Source of the DNA: Bartonella tribocorum CIP 105476
GTDB taxonomy: Bacteria; Pseudomonadota; Alphaproteobacteria; Rhizobiales; Rhizobiaceae
Direction: 5' to 3'
Length of the DNA stretch: 64,000 nt
NCBI RefSeq assembly: GCF_000196435.1
Contig: NC_010161.1
Coordinates: 2,065,001 to 2,129,000 of the forward strand
Notes under the pieces: generated by a model
Seen by the model: the letters and a program-made list of their open reading frames with translations, nothing else
Told to the model about the DNA's origin: nothing
Database searches by the model: none
In this document: piece after piece, positions 1 through 8,769 of the stretch
Position numbering within the stretch: the first letter of the stretch is position 1
Layout: the number at the start of each line of letters is the position of its first letter
Translations under genes and position numbers: made by a program

Positions 1-1
1 A

Positions 2-1102
2 CAGGTTGTAAAAACGTTAGAAAAATTTAACCTTTCCGATACTCTTAAAGAGGGAAGTCTTTTACGCATTGGGATTGTGACACAAGCTGGAGAAGAAGAT
101 CATCTCGTACGCGCAAGCATTTATCAAGGGATGTATCACGTCCTCACCATTGCTCTAAATGATAAAGGCCAATTCATTGAAAGCACAGAGCCTAAAATGT
201 CTAAAGCACTTAAAACGGCTTTTCAAAATGGTATTCCGCATTCTTATATCAATAGCGCGCAATTACCAACAGCTTATGATGCACTCTATAGTGCATTGCT
301 CAGCCATAATATATCACAATCTCTCTCGCATCGTCTTATTCGTCTGCTGGCGACCAATATTGATATGAAAAGTCCGATAACCCCTAATGATCAGATCGAA
401 ATATTTTATGCTTTACCGCAGAGCGATAAAGAAACCAAAAACGGCAAAAAGAATTTAAAAGTAAAAGAATCACTCAAGAACGCTGATCCAGAAATTCGTT
501 ATATTAGTGCAACTTTTGGGAATGCAACTTATAAATATTACCGTTATCAATTAAAAGACGGAAGCGTTGATTATTATGATTCTGAAGGGAAGAGTTCAAA
601 GCCTTTCTTACTCCGCAAACCCACACCCAATGGCGTTTTTGGTTCACCCTTTGGTCCACGCAAACATCCTATTTTAGGCTATGTTCGTATGCATACGGGT
701 GTTGATTGGGTGGCCCCTAAAGGATCTCCCATTATTGCTATAGGAGATGGTATTGTGACAAAAGTAGGCGTAACAGGTGGCTACGGAAATCATACAGAAA
801 TTCAACATGCCAATGGATATGTCAGCAGTTATTCACACCAAAGCCGTTATGCACCAGACATCAAACCAGGCGTAAAAGTACGTCAAGGACAAATCATCGG
901 CTATGTTGGCTCAACAGGAATGGCAACGGGGCCCCATTGTCACTTTGAAATCATTGTCAATGGCGTCAAAGTTGATCCCATGCGCATCCGTATCCCCAAT
1001 AGTAAAGCCTTAACTCATCAAGATCTACAAACATTCCTACAAGAAAAAAACAATATTGATTCCTTGATAAACAGCCCGATAACACCTTCTAACGATACTT
1101 AA
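2..1102 (+). CDS. M23 family metallopeptidase (5'-truncated by window edge)
   Basis: The reading frame is open to the left edge, so the true start lies outside the window; an internal GTG at 77 should not be taken as the start. The C-terminal half is a LytM/M23 peptidase domain. Counted from that GTG it has H206 and D210 in an HTGVD motif and H287/H289 in a PHCHFE motif, the expected zinc ligands. The part before it matches the linker and N-terminal region of envelope M23 proteins of the OapA/MepM type. Such enzymes cut peptide cross-links in peptidoglycan in the periplasm, or activate amidases. The family call is firm; the exact substrate is not. The stop at 1100-1102 is followed by a gene-free stretch. 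Confidence 0.93.
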   Translation, partial: QVVKTLEKFNLSDTLKEGSLLRIGIVTQAGEEDHLVRASIYQGMYHVLTIALNDKGQFIESTEPKMSKALKTAFQNGIPHSYINSAQLPTAYDALYSALLSHNISQSLSHRLIRLLATNIDMKSPITPNDQIEIFYALPQSDKETKNGKKNLKVKESLKNADPEIRYISATFGNATYKYYRYQLKDGSVDYYDSEGKSSKPFLLRKPTPNGVFGSPFGPRKHPILGYVRMHTGVDWVAPKGSPIIAIGDGIVTKVGVTGGYGNHTEIQHANGYVSSYSHQSRYAPDIKPGVKVRQGQIIGYVGSTGMATGPHCHFEIIVNGVKVDPMRIRIPNSKALTHQDLQTFLQEKNNIDSLINSPITPSNDT

Positions 1103-1576
1103 AACATGAAAGCACCGTGCAAGTGTCTTCCTCACAAAAGCTTGTGAACATTTCAAATCTTTCAAAAAATATCTTAGAATTTAATGACCTCAAAGGCATT
1201 TGCGCGCTTAAGAATATTTTATAGTCTAAGGATATGCAAAAAATAGAGCGATGTTCAAAAATAATCATAGCCTCTATCCCCTTATCAAGGCGTACAGTGG
1301 AAATCTAAAACAGAGAAAAGGGTAACTCTTCATATATTCTATCAAGACACTGAAAAGCGCATTCTTCCCTATATTTTAAAAGATTTCTTCCCTATATTTT
1401 AAAAGATCATGAGGAATAACAAAGTTTAAATTTTTCTACAAACAACAAGTAAATAATATAAAACTTGCCTTTTAAAATTTTCAATTGAAATTTTCATAAA
1501 TGTAAAATACATATTGATAAAATCATTTGATATTTTATAACACAACGATAATAAATAATTAAAAAGGATTAAGTTT
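1103..1576. other. Intergenic stretch with a 22-bp direct duplication
   Basis: No gene is visible. A 22-bp segment beginning TTCTTCCCTATATTTTAAAA is present twice in direct succession (about 1362 and 1384). The last 100 bases are very AT-rich and lead into a ribosome site (AAAGGA) before the ATG at 1577. Confidence 0.6.
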
Positions 1577-3037
1577 ATGAAAGCTGCAATAATAAACATA
1601 ATTATTATTATAGCTTTGGTTCCTTTCTTTTTTATCTCTGAAAAAGCGATAGCGACACCTTATCACACGCAAAATGGTGTAACAGTCTCAAAAATGCAAT
1701 CAGAAAAATTGTAAAATTATTCAGCAAATAAGAATGGAGCTAAAAATCTAATAATTTCTGTTATTTCAGTTAAGATTGAAGAAAAGGAAAATGCACAACG
1801 AGAAAGGAAGCTTTAACCATAAAGAAATTGGATAAAGCAAAAAATAAAAAACGCAAATCAAGAATTTTTCTTATCGACTTGCAAAAGTGAATGAGAAAAA
1901 GAGCAAACATTGAGAGAGACGGAGTTCTTTCCAATGTTCAACAACGTGAGAAATTAAAACTTCTTTCAAACAACAATAATAACTCTTCTAAAACATAACA
2001 ACCTCAAGACAGTAACCTTTCACAAGCGATAGAGAATTCTCAAAAACCGCCTCAAGCAAACAAAGGCTATACGACTATCATTATGGCTGATCTAAAACCA
2101 TGACGCTTGGATTATGCTGATTTTCACTCGATAAAAAACAGAGATAAATGATCAGAAAAATAAAAAAGTTGCCCAGGCATTAAAATCACACAAAGCAGAG
2201 TTTTTCATTGTGAATAGCGACTTAACCAAATACAGTCGAAAAGAAACATATGATGACTATGCCGATATCTATAAAAACCTTGATGCTCCTGTTTATGAGA
2301 AACTCGGCAATTATGATTATTGCGGATAATGTCGGTAGGTGTATAATTCCTAAAGCATGCAATTTTTTCTGCAATGCCTATGCGATAAGCGCTGTTGAAA
2401 GGATGATAAAAGAAATGAAAAAGTATAAAAAAGCCCCTCTCAAATTGCTCTCAAAACCTCACCGCAAAGTCGCTTTTTAAGGGTACTTACCTGAGAGAAA
2501 GAAGTTTAAGCTACTCATGGAATTATGAAGATATTCACGATGTACAGCTTCAAAATTACCCAACTTATACGGCTAATTTATCTAACAGTAGCACTCAAGT
2601 AAGAATAACAAGCGCTCTTAAGTGGCTAAAAAAAGATTTAGCGGCTGCTGATGCAAGAGGGAAAGTTACAATTCTCAATTTTCACGATGCTCGCCCCCAT
2701 TTTGGAGATAAAGATTCGCATTTTCTCCATCCTAAAAATGCTCGAAAACTCGCTGCATTTAAATTCATCATTACAAGTCACGATGTAAAAGAAATTTTTG
2801 TAGAACACGAACATCAACGATTCTATTGCCGTGCACAGGATAATAAAGTCTTTGAAAATATCCCAGTTTATACAGCAGGAGCACTCTTCAAAGGAGACGA
2901 CGACCTCGTCAATGTGCGAGGAAAAAAATATTTACCTCAAAGCCTATAACGGAAAAATAGGAAAACCAGTTTTGGTTGAGAATTTAGGACGCAATGGAGC
3001 CAACGCCTCCCTTTGGGAGAGTTGTCGTAATTTATAA
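1577..3037 (+). pseudogene. Decayed secreted calcineurin-like metallophosphoesterase
   Basis: An ATG at 1577 with an AAAGGA site opens a signal peptide (hydrophobic IIIIIALVPFFF, then an A-x-A-like site), but the frame stops after 45 codons. Family-like protein continues in pieces in several frames. Around 2200-2330 one frame reads SDLTKYSRKETYDDY and then PVYEKLGNYDY. These correspond to the GDLT and GNHDY motifs of metallophosphoesterases, with G and H changed. Around 2480-2950 another frame carries NFHDARPHFGD and IFVEHEHQ, matching the H-containing and GHTH-type motifs. A last frame ends at 3037. The catalytic His/Gly changes plus multiple stops and frameshifts make this a dead gene. It would have acted in the periplasm or been secreted. 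Confidence 0.75.
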
Positions 3038-3107
3038 GGACATTCTTTTTACTTTCAACTTTCACACGCAAAGGGAGCACCTTCAAATGACCTAGGTTGC
3101 CTCCTTT

Positions 3108-3480
3108 GCACCACCTGTATTAAGTTTTGGTAAAGGAATGACAATCTTTGTGCCCCCTAAAGCAGAAGTTTCAAAAAAGGGCTTTTCACCAAATTGCATA
3201 TGAAAGCTGTTCTACCACCACACAGACCAAGCCCCGTCTTTTGTTCTGAAGTTTGTCCCTTCATCCCCACACTATCTCTTTTATAATGAATAACGATTGC
3301 CCATTTGGCTGAGAGCCAAAAGAGATATAAATATGAGGGAGACGATGATCAGGACAAGCATATTTTAAGAACTTGGTCAATAATTCACCAAGGGTAATTT
3401 AAAATGTTGTTGCATCTCCTGAAAACAAGCAGCTTTTATATGAATAGTGATGGTTTCGCGAAAACGTATTATGTTATTTT
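3108..3480 (-). pseudogene. Decayed tandem copy of the 3' end of the neighbouring histidine kinase gene
   Basis: This stretch matches 3547-3919 base for base over long runs at a constant offset of about 439 bp (for example AGTTTTGG.AAAGGAATGAC at 3123 and 3562). It corresponds to the ATPase-domain end of the kinase at 3528-4985. Small indels and stops have accumulated and there is no start. It is a 5'-truncated remnant of a tandem duplication directly downstream of the intact gene. Confidence 0.8.
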
Positions 3481-3527
3481 CTTCTCTTAAAAACGAACAA
3501 ACAGAAAAAATTTACGCCTTTTAAAAA

Positions 3528-4985
3528 TTAGTCAGAGATTTTTTTTGAGCTCTTCGTGCTAAGTTTTGGCAAAGGAATGACGATCTTTGTGCCCCCTAAA
3601 GCAGAAGTTTCAAAAAGAGGTTTTTCACCAAATTGCATACAAAGCTGTTCCACAACCACACGCCCAAGTCCCGTTTTTTGTTCTAAAGTTTGGCTTTTCA
3701 TCCCCACGCCATCATCTTCGACAATAAGCATCAATTGTCCATTTGCCTCAGGACCAAAAGAGATATAAATATGCCCCTCTCGTTGAGAGGGAAAGGCATG
3801 TTTTAAGGAATTTGTCAACAATTCACCAAGGATAATTCCAAGTGTTGTTGCATCTCTTGAAGACAATCGACAATCTTTAAAGTTCGTGTGAATGGTAATG
3901 TTTTCACGCAATTCAAAAGGAACTGCCAGTTCGACATCATGCACAACAGAACTAAGAAACTCTGCCAGTAGCGTTGTTTCCATATCATCACTCAAGCGCA
4001 AACGACGATGTGCTGTGGAAATTGTCTGAATACGATCCCGCGCAGCCCCTAAAACAGAACGCACTTCTTCATTTTTACTCCGACTTAATTGAAGCCCCAG
4101 CAAAGAAGACACCGTTCCAAGAGAGTTGCCAATGCGATGACTTGCATCCTGCAACAATATTTCAACCCGTTGGCGCTCTTTCTCGGCATGATTGCGTGCT
4201 CTTTCTAATTCTTGTGTTCGTTCTTTCACACGGGCTTCTAGAGCGATATTTTCGCTATGAAGCAGCAATTGATACAATTTTAAAGAGCGTACATCACGAT
4301 GAAAACGATTAATAACAAAATAGGCAGAAACAAAAGTACTCACGACAGAAACAATAGCCGCCAATGTTAAAGCAGCCCGCATCAATGCGATGCCCTCACG
4401 CTGTTTTTGTCGTACCATATCATCGCCATTAATAAAACTTGTCATCAATTGAGCTAAACGTGCCACGGGAATCCTCGAGACTTCTAGAGACGCGGAAGGT
4501 TGAGAAGATTGATCAGGAAGTGTATCAAGAGCTTGCATATGGGCATGCATAAAAGCCTTGCGCGCTTCGACGTCCTTTTTAAAAGCCGTAAACCACTCAT
4601 ACCATTGTGGATGTGCATAAACAATAAGCTCCGTATAATCGAGAATATCCTCGAGCTCTCGTGACGCATTTTCGAAATGTGCTTTATCTTCTGGCTTTCG
4701 GGTTTTTGCATAGCTACGATCAGCAATAGCCATATCGATTAAGCTAATGAGCACCAAATCAGCCTGTTCGCGCAATTCTGAACTTGTATTCAACTGGGCA
4801 ACTTCTCGATCAACGGCATTTGAAAGCAACATAATAAAAACTGATGCTAAAAGAGCCATAACAAGAGAAACAACAATCGCTGCCCACCGCCAGCGTGATA
4901 TCGTTGCATCAGAAGAAGGCATTTTAGGCAGCAAATTTGTCTTTGTTGTCATAGAATTTCCATTGGCGAACTTGAAAGTCGTCAT
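3528..4985 (-). CDS. Membrane sensor histidine kinase (HisKA_2/HWE type), stress-response partner
   Basis: A 485-residue protein with two membrane segments (about 33-56 and 204-226) flanking a helical periplasmic domain of CHASE3-like size. A coiled linker follows (about 240-275), then a HisKA_2-type phospho-acceptor around H283 (DASHRIGNS) and an ATPase domain with N-box GELLTNSLKH (387-396), DDGVG (424-428) and KTGLG (437-441). This class feeds phosphate to PhyR in alphaproteobacteria, and the gene sits next to ecfG-nepR-phyR, which supports that role (inference). Codon 12 (4952) is an alternative start with GGAA upstream. A decayed copy of the 3' end lies directly downstream. Confidence 0.9.
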   Translation of the reverse strand: MTTFKFANGNSMTTKTNLLPKMPSSDATISRWRWAAIVVSLVMALLASVFIMLLSNAVDREVAQLNTSSELREQADLVLISLIDMAIADRSYAKTRKPEDKAHFENASRELEDILDYTELIVYAHPQWYEWFTAFKKDVEARKAFMHAHMQALDTLPDQSSQPSASLEVSRIPVARLAQLMTSFINGDDMVRQKQREGIALMRAALTLAAIVSVVSTFVSAYFVINRFHRDVRSLKLYQLLLHSENIALEARVKERTQELERARNHAEKERQRVEILLQDASHRIGNSLGTVSSLLGLQLSRSKNEEVRSVLGAARDRIQTISTAHRRLRLSDDMETTLLAEFLSSVVHDVELAVPFELRENITIHTNFKDCRLSSRDATTLGIILGELLTNSLKHAFPSQREGHIYISFGPEANGQLMLIVEDDGVGMKSQTLEQKTGLGRVVVEQLCMQFGEKPLFETSALGGTKIVIPLPKLSTKSSKKISD

Positions 4986-5025
4986 TTTTCAGTACAAAGG
5001 AAGGCAACCTTAAGGAACATAAACC

Positions 5026-5058
5026 AAAAGCCTATGAGAGCGTTTCATACGGGCTTTT
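5026..5058. terminator. Hairpin between ecfG and the kinase gene
   Basis: AAAAGCC and TATGA pair with TCATA and GGCTTTT around a 7-base loop, with a two-base bulge. The U-tract is only four bases on either strand. It could end the minus-strand nepR-ecfG transcript before the kinase gene, or act as a weak attenuator. Confidence 0.45.
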
Positions 5059-5176
5059 CTTGTATTCCTAAGGACACACGCCAAACATTCTGAATTTCCT
5101 CAGATACTGACTTTACTGTAATAGCTATAACGGGAATAAAAAAAACAAGGCTATTCATCATAATTATTATGCTTTT

Positions 5177-5755
5177 TTAGCCGTTAAATGAACACAATGT
5201 ACTCCCAGCTGAATAAGAATCGGGGCCATAATCGGATTCACCATCGACATTAAGAAGTTCTTGTAATCGATGACGCGCCCTACTCACACGGCTTTTAATG
5301 GTTCCAACAGCACAGCCACAAATAGCTGCAGCATCTTCATAAGAAAACCCTGATGCCCCAATGAGAATAATGGCTTCTCTTTGATCGGCAGAAAGCAGAT
5401 TTAAGGCTTTTTTAAAATCTTGCAAATCAAGCGTTCCATATTGAGGAGGATGAACTGCGACATTTTGGGTAAATACGCCGTCGGTATCTTGAACTTCCCT
5501 TCCCTTTTTGCGCATTTGACTATAAAACTCATTGCGCAAAATGGTAAAAAGCCAAGCTTTAAGATTGGTTCCCATCTCAAAACTGTCTTGCTTAGCCCAT
5601 GCTTTCATAACCGTATCTTGAACCAAATCTTCGGCTTTATCGTGCTTGCCACTTAAAGAAACAGCAAAAGCACGTAGAGCCGGTAACACCACAAGGAGTT
5701 CTTGTTTAAAGTTTTTTGCGCACTTTGACATAAAGGATTCAAACCTTTTCCACAT
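5177..5755 (-). CDS. ecfG: EcfG-type extracytoplasmic-function sigma factor
   Basis: Length and domains fit a group-15 ECF sigma factor: region 2 at about 40-85 (AEDLVQDTVMKAW, then LKAWLFTILRN) and region 4 at about 115-165 (LSADQREAIILIGASGFSYE, then GTIKSRVSRARHRL). It directs transcription of the general stress regulon when released from NepR. It lies immediately downstream of nepR on the same strand. With the first ATG (5755) it overlaps nepR by 17 bases; the ATG at 5731 (MSKCAKN) would remove the overlap and is about equally plausible. The family call is firm. Bartonella annotations sometimes call it rpoE. Confidence 0.93.
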   Translation of the reverse strand: MWKRFESFMSKCAKNFKQELLVVLPALRAFAVSLSGKHDKAEDLVQDTVMKAWAKQDSFEMGTNLKAWLFTILRNEFYSQMRKKGREVQDTDGVFTQNVAVHPPQYGTLDLQDFKKALNLLSADQREAIILIGASGFSYEDAAAICGCAVGTIKSRVSRARHRLQELLNVDGESDYGPDSYSAGSTLCSFNG

Positions 5756-5942
5756 TGTTTAAGCCAAATTGCTCTGCACGCTCCAACTTCTCCAAAAGCT
5801 CGAGCAAACGCCGTGGCAGCGCTTCTTCTTGAATTTCCATGTAAAATTGGCGTAATTTCCGCGCTATTTCGCTGTTGGCACCGAGAAGATCATTTCCAAC
5901 TTTAAATTGTGCGGTAAGATTTTTTTCATCACGGTCGTTCAT
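5739..5942 (-). CDS. nepR: NepR anti-sigma factor
   Basis: A 67-residue acidic helical protein with the NepR core (GNDLLGANSEIARKLRQFY, then ALPRRLLELLEKLE). The start is set at the ATG at 5942 because GGGGGAG lies five bases upstream; the longer frame from 5978 has no such site. NepR binds EcfG in unstressed cells. Phosphorylated PhyR displaces the sigma factor from it. It is the first gene of the minus-strand nepR-ecfG pair and is divergent from phyR. Confidence 0.92.
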   Translation of the reverse strand: MNDRDEKNLTAQFKVGNDLLGANSEIARKLRQFYMEIQEEALPRRLLELLEKLERAEQFGLNNVEKV

Positions 5943-6022
5943 TTTTTCTCCCCCTAATCCATATAATATCAGTAACACCGCGAAGAATTTTTCGCCTTAT
6001 GGTTGTAAATATAACTCTCGGT

Positions 6023-6051
6023 AAAAAGTTCCATACAAATCGGAACTTTTT
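6023..6051. promoter_or_regulatory. Palindrome carrying divergent GGAAC boxes between nepR and phyR
   Basis: AAAAAGTTCC, a 9-base spacer, then GGAACTTTTT form a perfect 10-bp inverted repeat. GGAAC is the known -35 core of EcfG-type promoters. The palindrome therefore puts one box facing nepR-ecfG and one facing phyR, consistent with autoregulation in both directions. The -10 positions 16-17 bases away are not a clean CGTT on either strand, so promoter activity is inferred. Confidence 0.6.
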
Positions 6052-6108
6052 TATCTGTTGAGAATTTCAACCAACAAAATGCTTGAAAGGTCAAAGGAGT
6101 TATAAATT

Positions 6109-6903
6109 ATGTCATTATCAACGCGCATTGCCCCGCATCTTCCCTATCTTCGGCGTTTTGCCCGCTCTGTCACTGGAAGCCAATCCTCTGGCGATGCTTA
6201 TGTATCAGCGATGTTAGAAGCTCTCATTGCCGATATTTCCATTTTTCCCAAAGCATCCAGTGATCGTATTGGGACCTATTGGCTTTTTTGCCATCTTTTT
6301 GACCAAACCACCCCGAATATCCCTGAACCCTTGCCACAATTTGGACTTGAACAAAAAACCAGTGCCAAATTATCGTATCTCACGCCCCGTGCCCGCCAAG
6401 CATTTTTGCTCATTGCCGTTGAAGGATTTAATGAACAAGAAGCAAGTGAAATCATGGATCTGGATACGAAGGAGTTTCGCAAGCTTCTCAACCAAGCATC
6501 TATTGATATTTCTCAACAAATTGCGACGGAAGTGATGATTATTGAAGATGAGCCTCTTATTGCACTCGATATCGAACAAATGGTCGAAAGCCTAGGTCAT
6601 CATGTTGTCGGCATAGCGCGAACGCGTGATGAAGCTGTCATCATGTATCATAAGAAAAAACCACGGTTGATTTTAGCTGATATTCAATTAGCCGATAACA
6701 GTTCAGGTATTGATGCGGTCAATGAGATTTTGAAAAATGATCGTATACCGGTGATTTTCATCACGGCTTTTCCTGAAAGGCTGCTCACCGGTGAGCGTCC
6801 AGAACCGACTTTTTTAGTGACCAAACCTTTTAATCCAGATATGGTGAAAGCGCTTATTTCGCAGGCTTTATTTTTTCAAGAGAATGCTTCCAAAGCAGCT
6901 TAG
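6109..6903 (+). CDS. phyR: PhyR: sigma-like response regulator
   Basis: 264 residues. The N-terminal half (about 1-135) is an ECF sigma-like domain that mimics EcfG. The C-terminal half is a receiver with acidic pair E146/D147, phospho-acceptor D191 (LADIQL), T219 and K239 (TKPF). On phosphorylation it binds NepR and frees EcfG. The start has a good site (AAAGGAG). It is divergent from nepR-ecfG across the GGAAC palindrome and is followed 22 bases later by a second kinase gene on the same strand. Confidence 0.96.
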   Translation: MSLSTRIAPHLPYLRRFARSVTGSQSSGDAYVSAMLEALIADISIFPKASSDRIGTYWLFCHLFDQTTPNIPEPLPQFGLEQKTSAKLSYLTPRARQAFLLIAVEGFNEQEASEIMDLDTKEFRKLLNQASIDISQQIATEVMIIEDEPLIALDIEQMVESLGHHVVGIARTRDEAVIMYHKKKPRLILADIQLADNSSGIDAVNEILKNDRIPVIFITAFPERLLTGERPEPTFLVTKPFNPDMVKALISQALFFQENASKAA

Positions 6904-6925
6904 AACAAAGTAAACCTCTTTAATT

Positions 6926-7939
6926 ATGATCGTTACACCTCTTTCAAAGCCTCCTATGGATAGATCTCACATGAGCGCGCTCATGCAAGCGATTCGTGGT
7001 GCTGATATTTGTGTTCTCTATCAAGCAACCAATCTGGTTTATTTATGGGCTGAAAACTTGCCCCACCATTTGCACCATAAATGGCGGGTTGGGTGTCGTG
7101 ACAGCGACTTTTTTTCCCTTGATCTTGCAGACAATATGGAAACCATTAAATTGCAGGTTTTAGCCAGTGGCAAAATGCAAACCGTTGAAGCACGTTTTGA
7201 AGATACAAGCAAACAAGAGATTTGGTACAAATTTTCGATTGATTGCCACCGGAATGATAACGAAGACATTATCGGTATTATCACCACCGGTGTTAACATT
7301 TCCGGCTTACGCCGCCGCGAACAAGTGCTTAAAATTCTTCTTCGAGAAGTCAGCCACCGTTCCAAAAATCTTCTAGCGATCATTCAAAGTATTGCCAGCC
7401 AAACCGCCCGCTATACGGAATCCCTTCAGGTTTTCTTACGCAAATTTCAAGGCCGTCTTCATTCTCTTTCTCATTCTCAAGATCTGATTACTGATTCCGA
7501 TTGGCGTGGCGCCCAATTTCGTGAATTGGTTCAAACGCAAGCTTTAGGCTATTTAATGAAAGAAACAGAACGTTTTTCACTTGAAGGCGTCGATCCTTAT
7601 CTTTTTCCCAATGCCGCTTTGCATATTGGTTTGGCTTTTCATGAATTGATTGTCAATTCTCTCTCTTTTGGAGCCCTTTCCCAAGAAAATGGTCGCGTTT
7701 GTGTACACTGCGAAATCAAAACAAAACTGAATGGCAAAACGTACCTACGCATCACTTGGCATGAGCACTTTGAATCCGGTGTTCCTCCCATGAACAATAA
7801 AAAAGCCTGTTTTGGCAGTGCCGTTCTCGAAAAAATCGTTCCCATTTCTGTCAATGGTTCCGCTTCCTTCAAATTGACAAAAGAAGGCATTGTTTATTGC
7901 CTTTCTGTTCCTGATACTTATTTTGATATTTTTTCTTAA
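6926..7939 (+). CDS. HWE-family cytoplasmic sensor histidine kinase
   Basis: 337 residues and no membrane segment. The N-terminal ~125 residues look like a PAS sensor fold (ending IIGIITTGVNISGLRRRE). A phospho-acceptor H144 follows in EVSHRSKNLLA, then an ATPase domain with HELIVNS and the W-x-E signature (ITWHEHF) that defines HWE kinases. The glycine-rich boxes are unusual: the G1 position reads HEHFESGVPP, and G2 is only FGSAV. It sits 22 bases after phyR, so it is probably co-transcribed and is a second PhyR input (inference). There is no strong ribosome site; starts at codons 11 or 16 are possible. Confidence 0.87.
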   Translation: MIVTPLSKPPMDRSHMSALMQAIRGADICVLYQATNLVYLWAENLPHHLHHKWRVGCRDSDFFSLDLADNMETIKLQVLASGKMQTVEARFEDTSKQEIWYKFSIDCHRNDNEDIIGIITTGVNISGLRRREQVLKILLREVSHRSKNLLAIIQSIASQTARYTESLQVFLRKFQGRLHSLSHSQDLITDSDWRGAQFRELVQTQALGYLMKETERFSLEGVDPYLFPNAALHIGLAFHELIVNSLSFGALSQENGRVCVHCEIKTKLNGKTYLRITWHEHFESGVPPMNNKKACFGSAVLEKIVPISVNGSASFKLTKEGIVYCLSVPDTYFDIFS

Positions 7940-8769
7940 AAGAGCCTTTCAAGCCATAATTTTTCTCTTCAGCACAATCTCTAACCTATTCAGCACGTTT
8001 TTTGTTTAGCACAAAGATATTTTCCAATCTCTCACGAACCTTAACAATGCAAATGCCGCTATCAACAATTCCTTCCTGCTGTCAATCAACTTCCATTGCT
8101 CCTATAACGCCTATTCTAAGACAAAAAACCTCAACGCTGAAGAGCAATCTGTCTTAAGCCTTTATAGATCAAATCAAAGCGAGCCTCCCCCTCCTCTCTT
8201 TTTGTCGAATTCTCGCAATACGCATATATTTTCATTTTGAAAGAAGATGAAATTTCAAGCGTTAAAGCCAATTCCTATCATCACTTTTCAGCTTTACAGG
8301 GCTTAAAGTATCCACGACAACGACGATAAACCGAAGGAAAATACATATTTTATGCTTTTATTTTAGCTTATCGCATTCTGGATCATCCTTTTCACACAAA
8401 AGAAAACATTCAAAACAGAAGGTCCTTTTTTTCACATACCGTTTTAATATTCCTCGATGTCTCCAAGCTCATTTCAAAACAACGCCTGTAAATAGAAGTA
8501 CCACCCTCCATCTCCAATAAGCCATTAAGCACGCTCCTTTTTACCTTCATAGTACCTTCATAGCCCCTCTTTTCTCTCTTTACTCGCTAAAAGTGCCCGT
8601 TGCGCATCATCTTCTCCCCTCCTACACCAAACCCATTACATTCCCCCGATACAACAAAACCTTTAACATCAAAAAGCATTTACAAGAGACATTTTTAGTA
8701 TTTTTTTTAATATTTTCCGTCCCCAAGTTTTCCTTCCCAACTTGGTTTTATGACATGCACGCCAATGAT
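7940..8769. other. Gene-free flank before the 11-bp satellite
   Basis: No convincing gene on either strand. Frames that run into the satellite begin in this stretch but show no codon-like composition before it and no ribosome site, so I do not call them. Confidence 0.6.

Noticed and set aside
6023..6051. Palindrome as a Rho-independent terminator
   Set aside because: It lies between two divergent genes where no transcript needs to end. The GGAAC boxes make a promoter role more likely.
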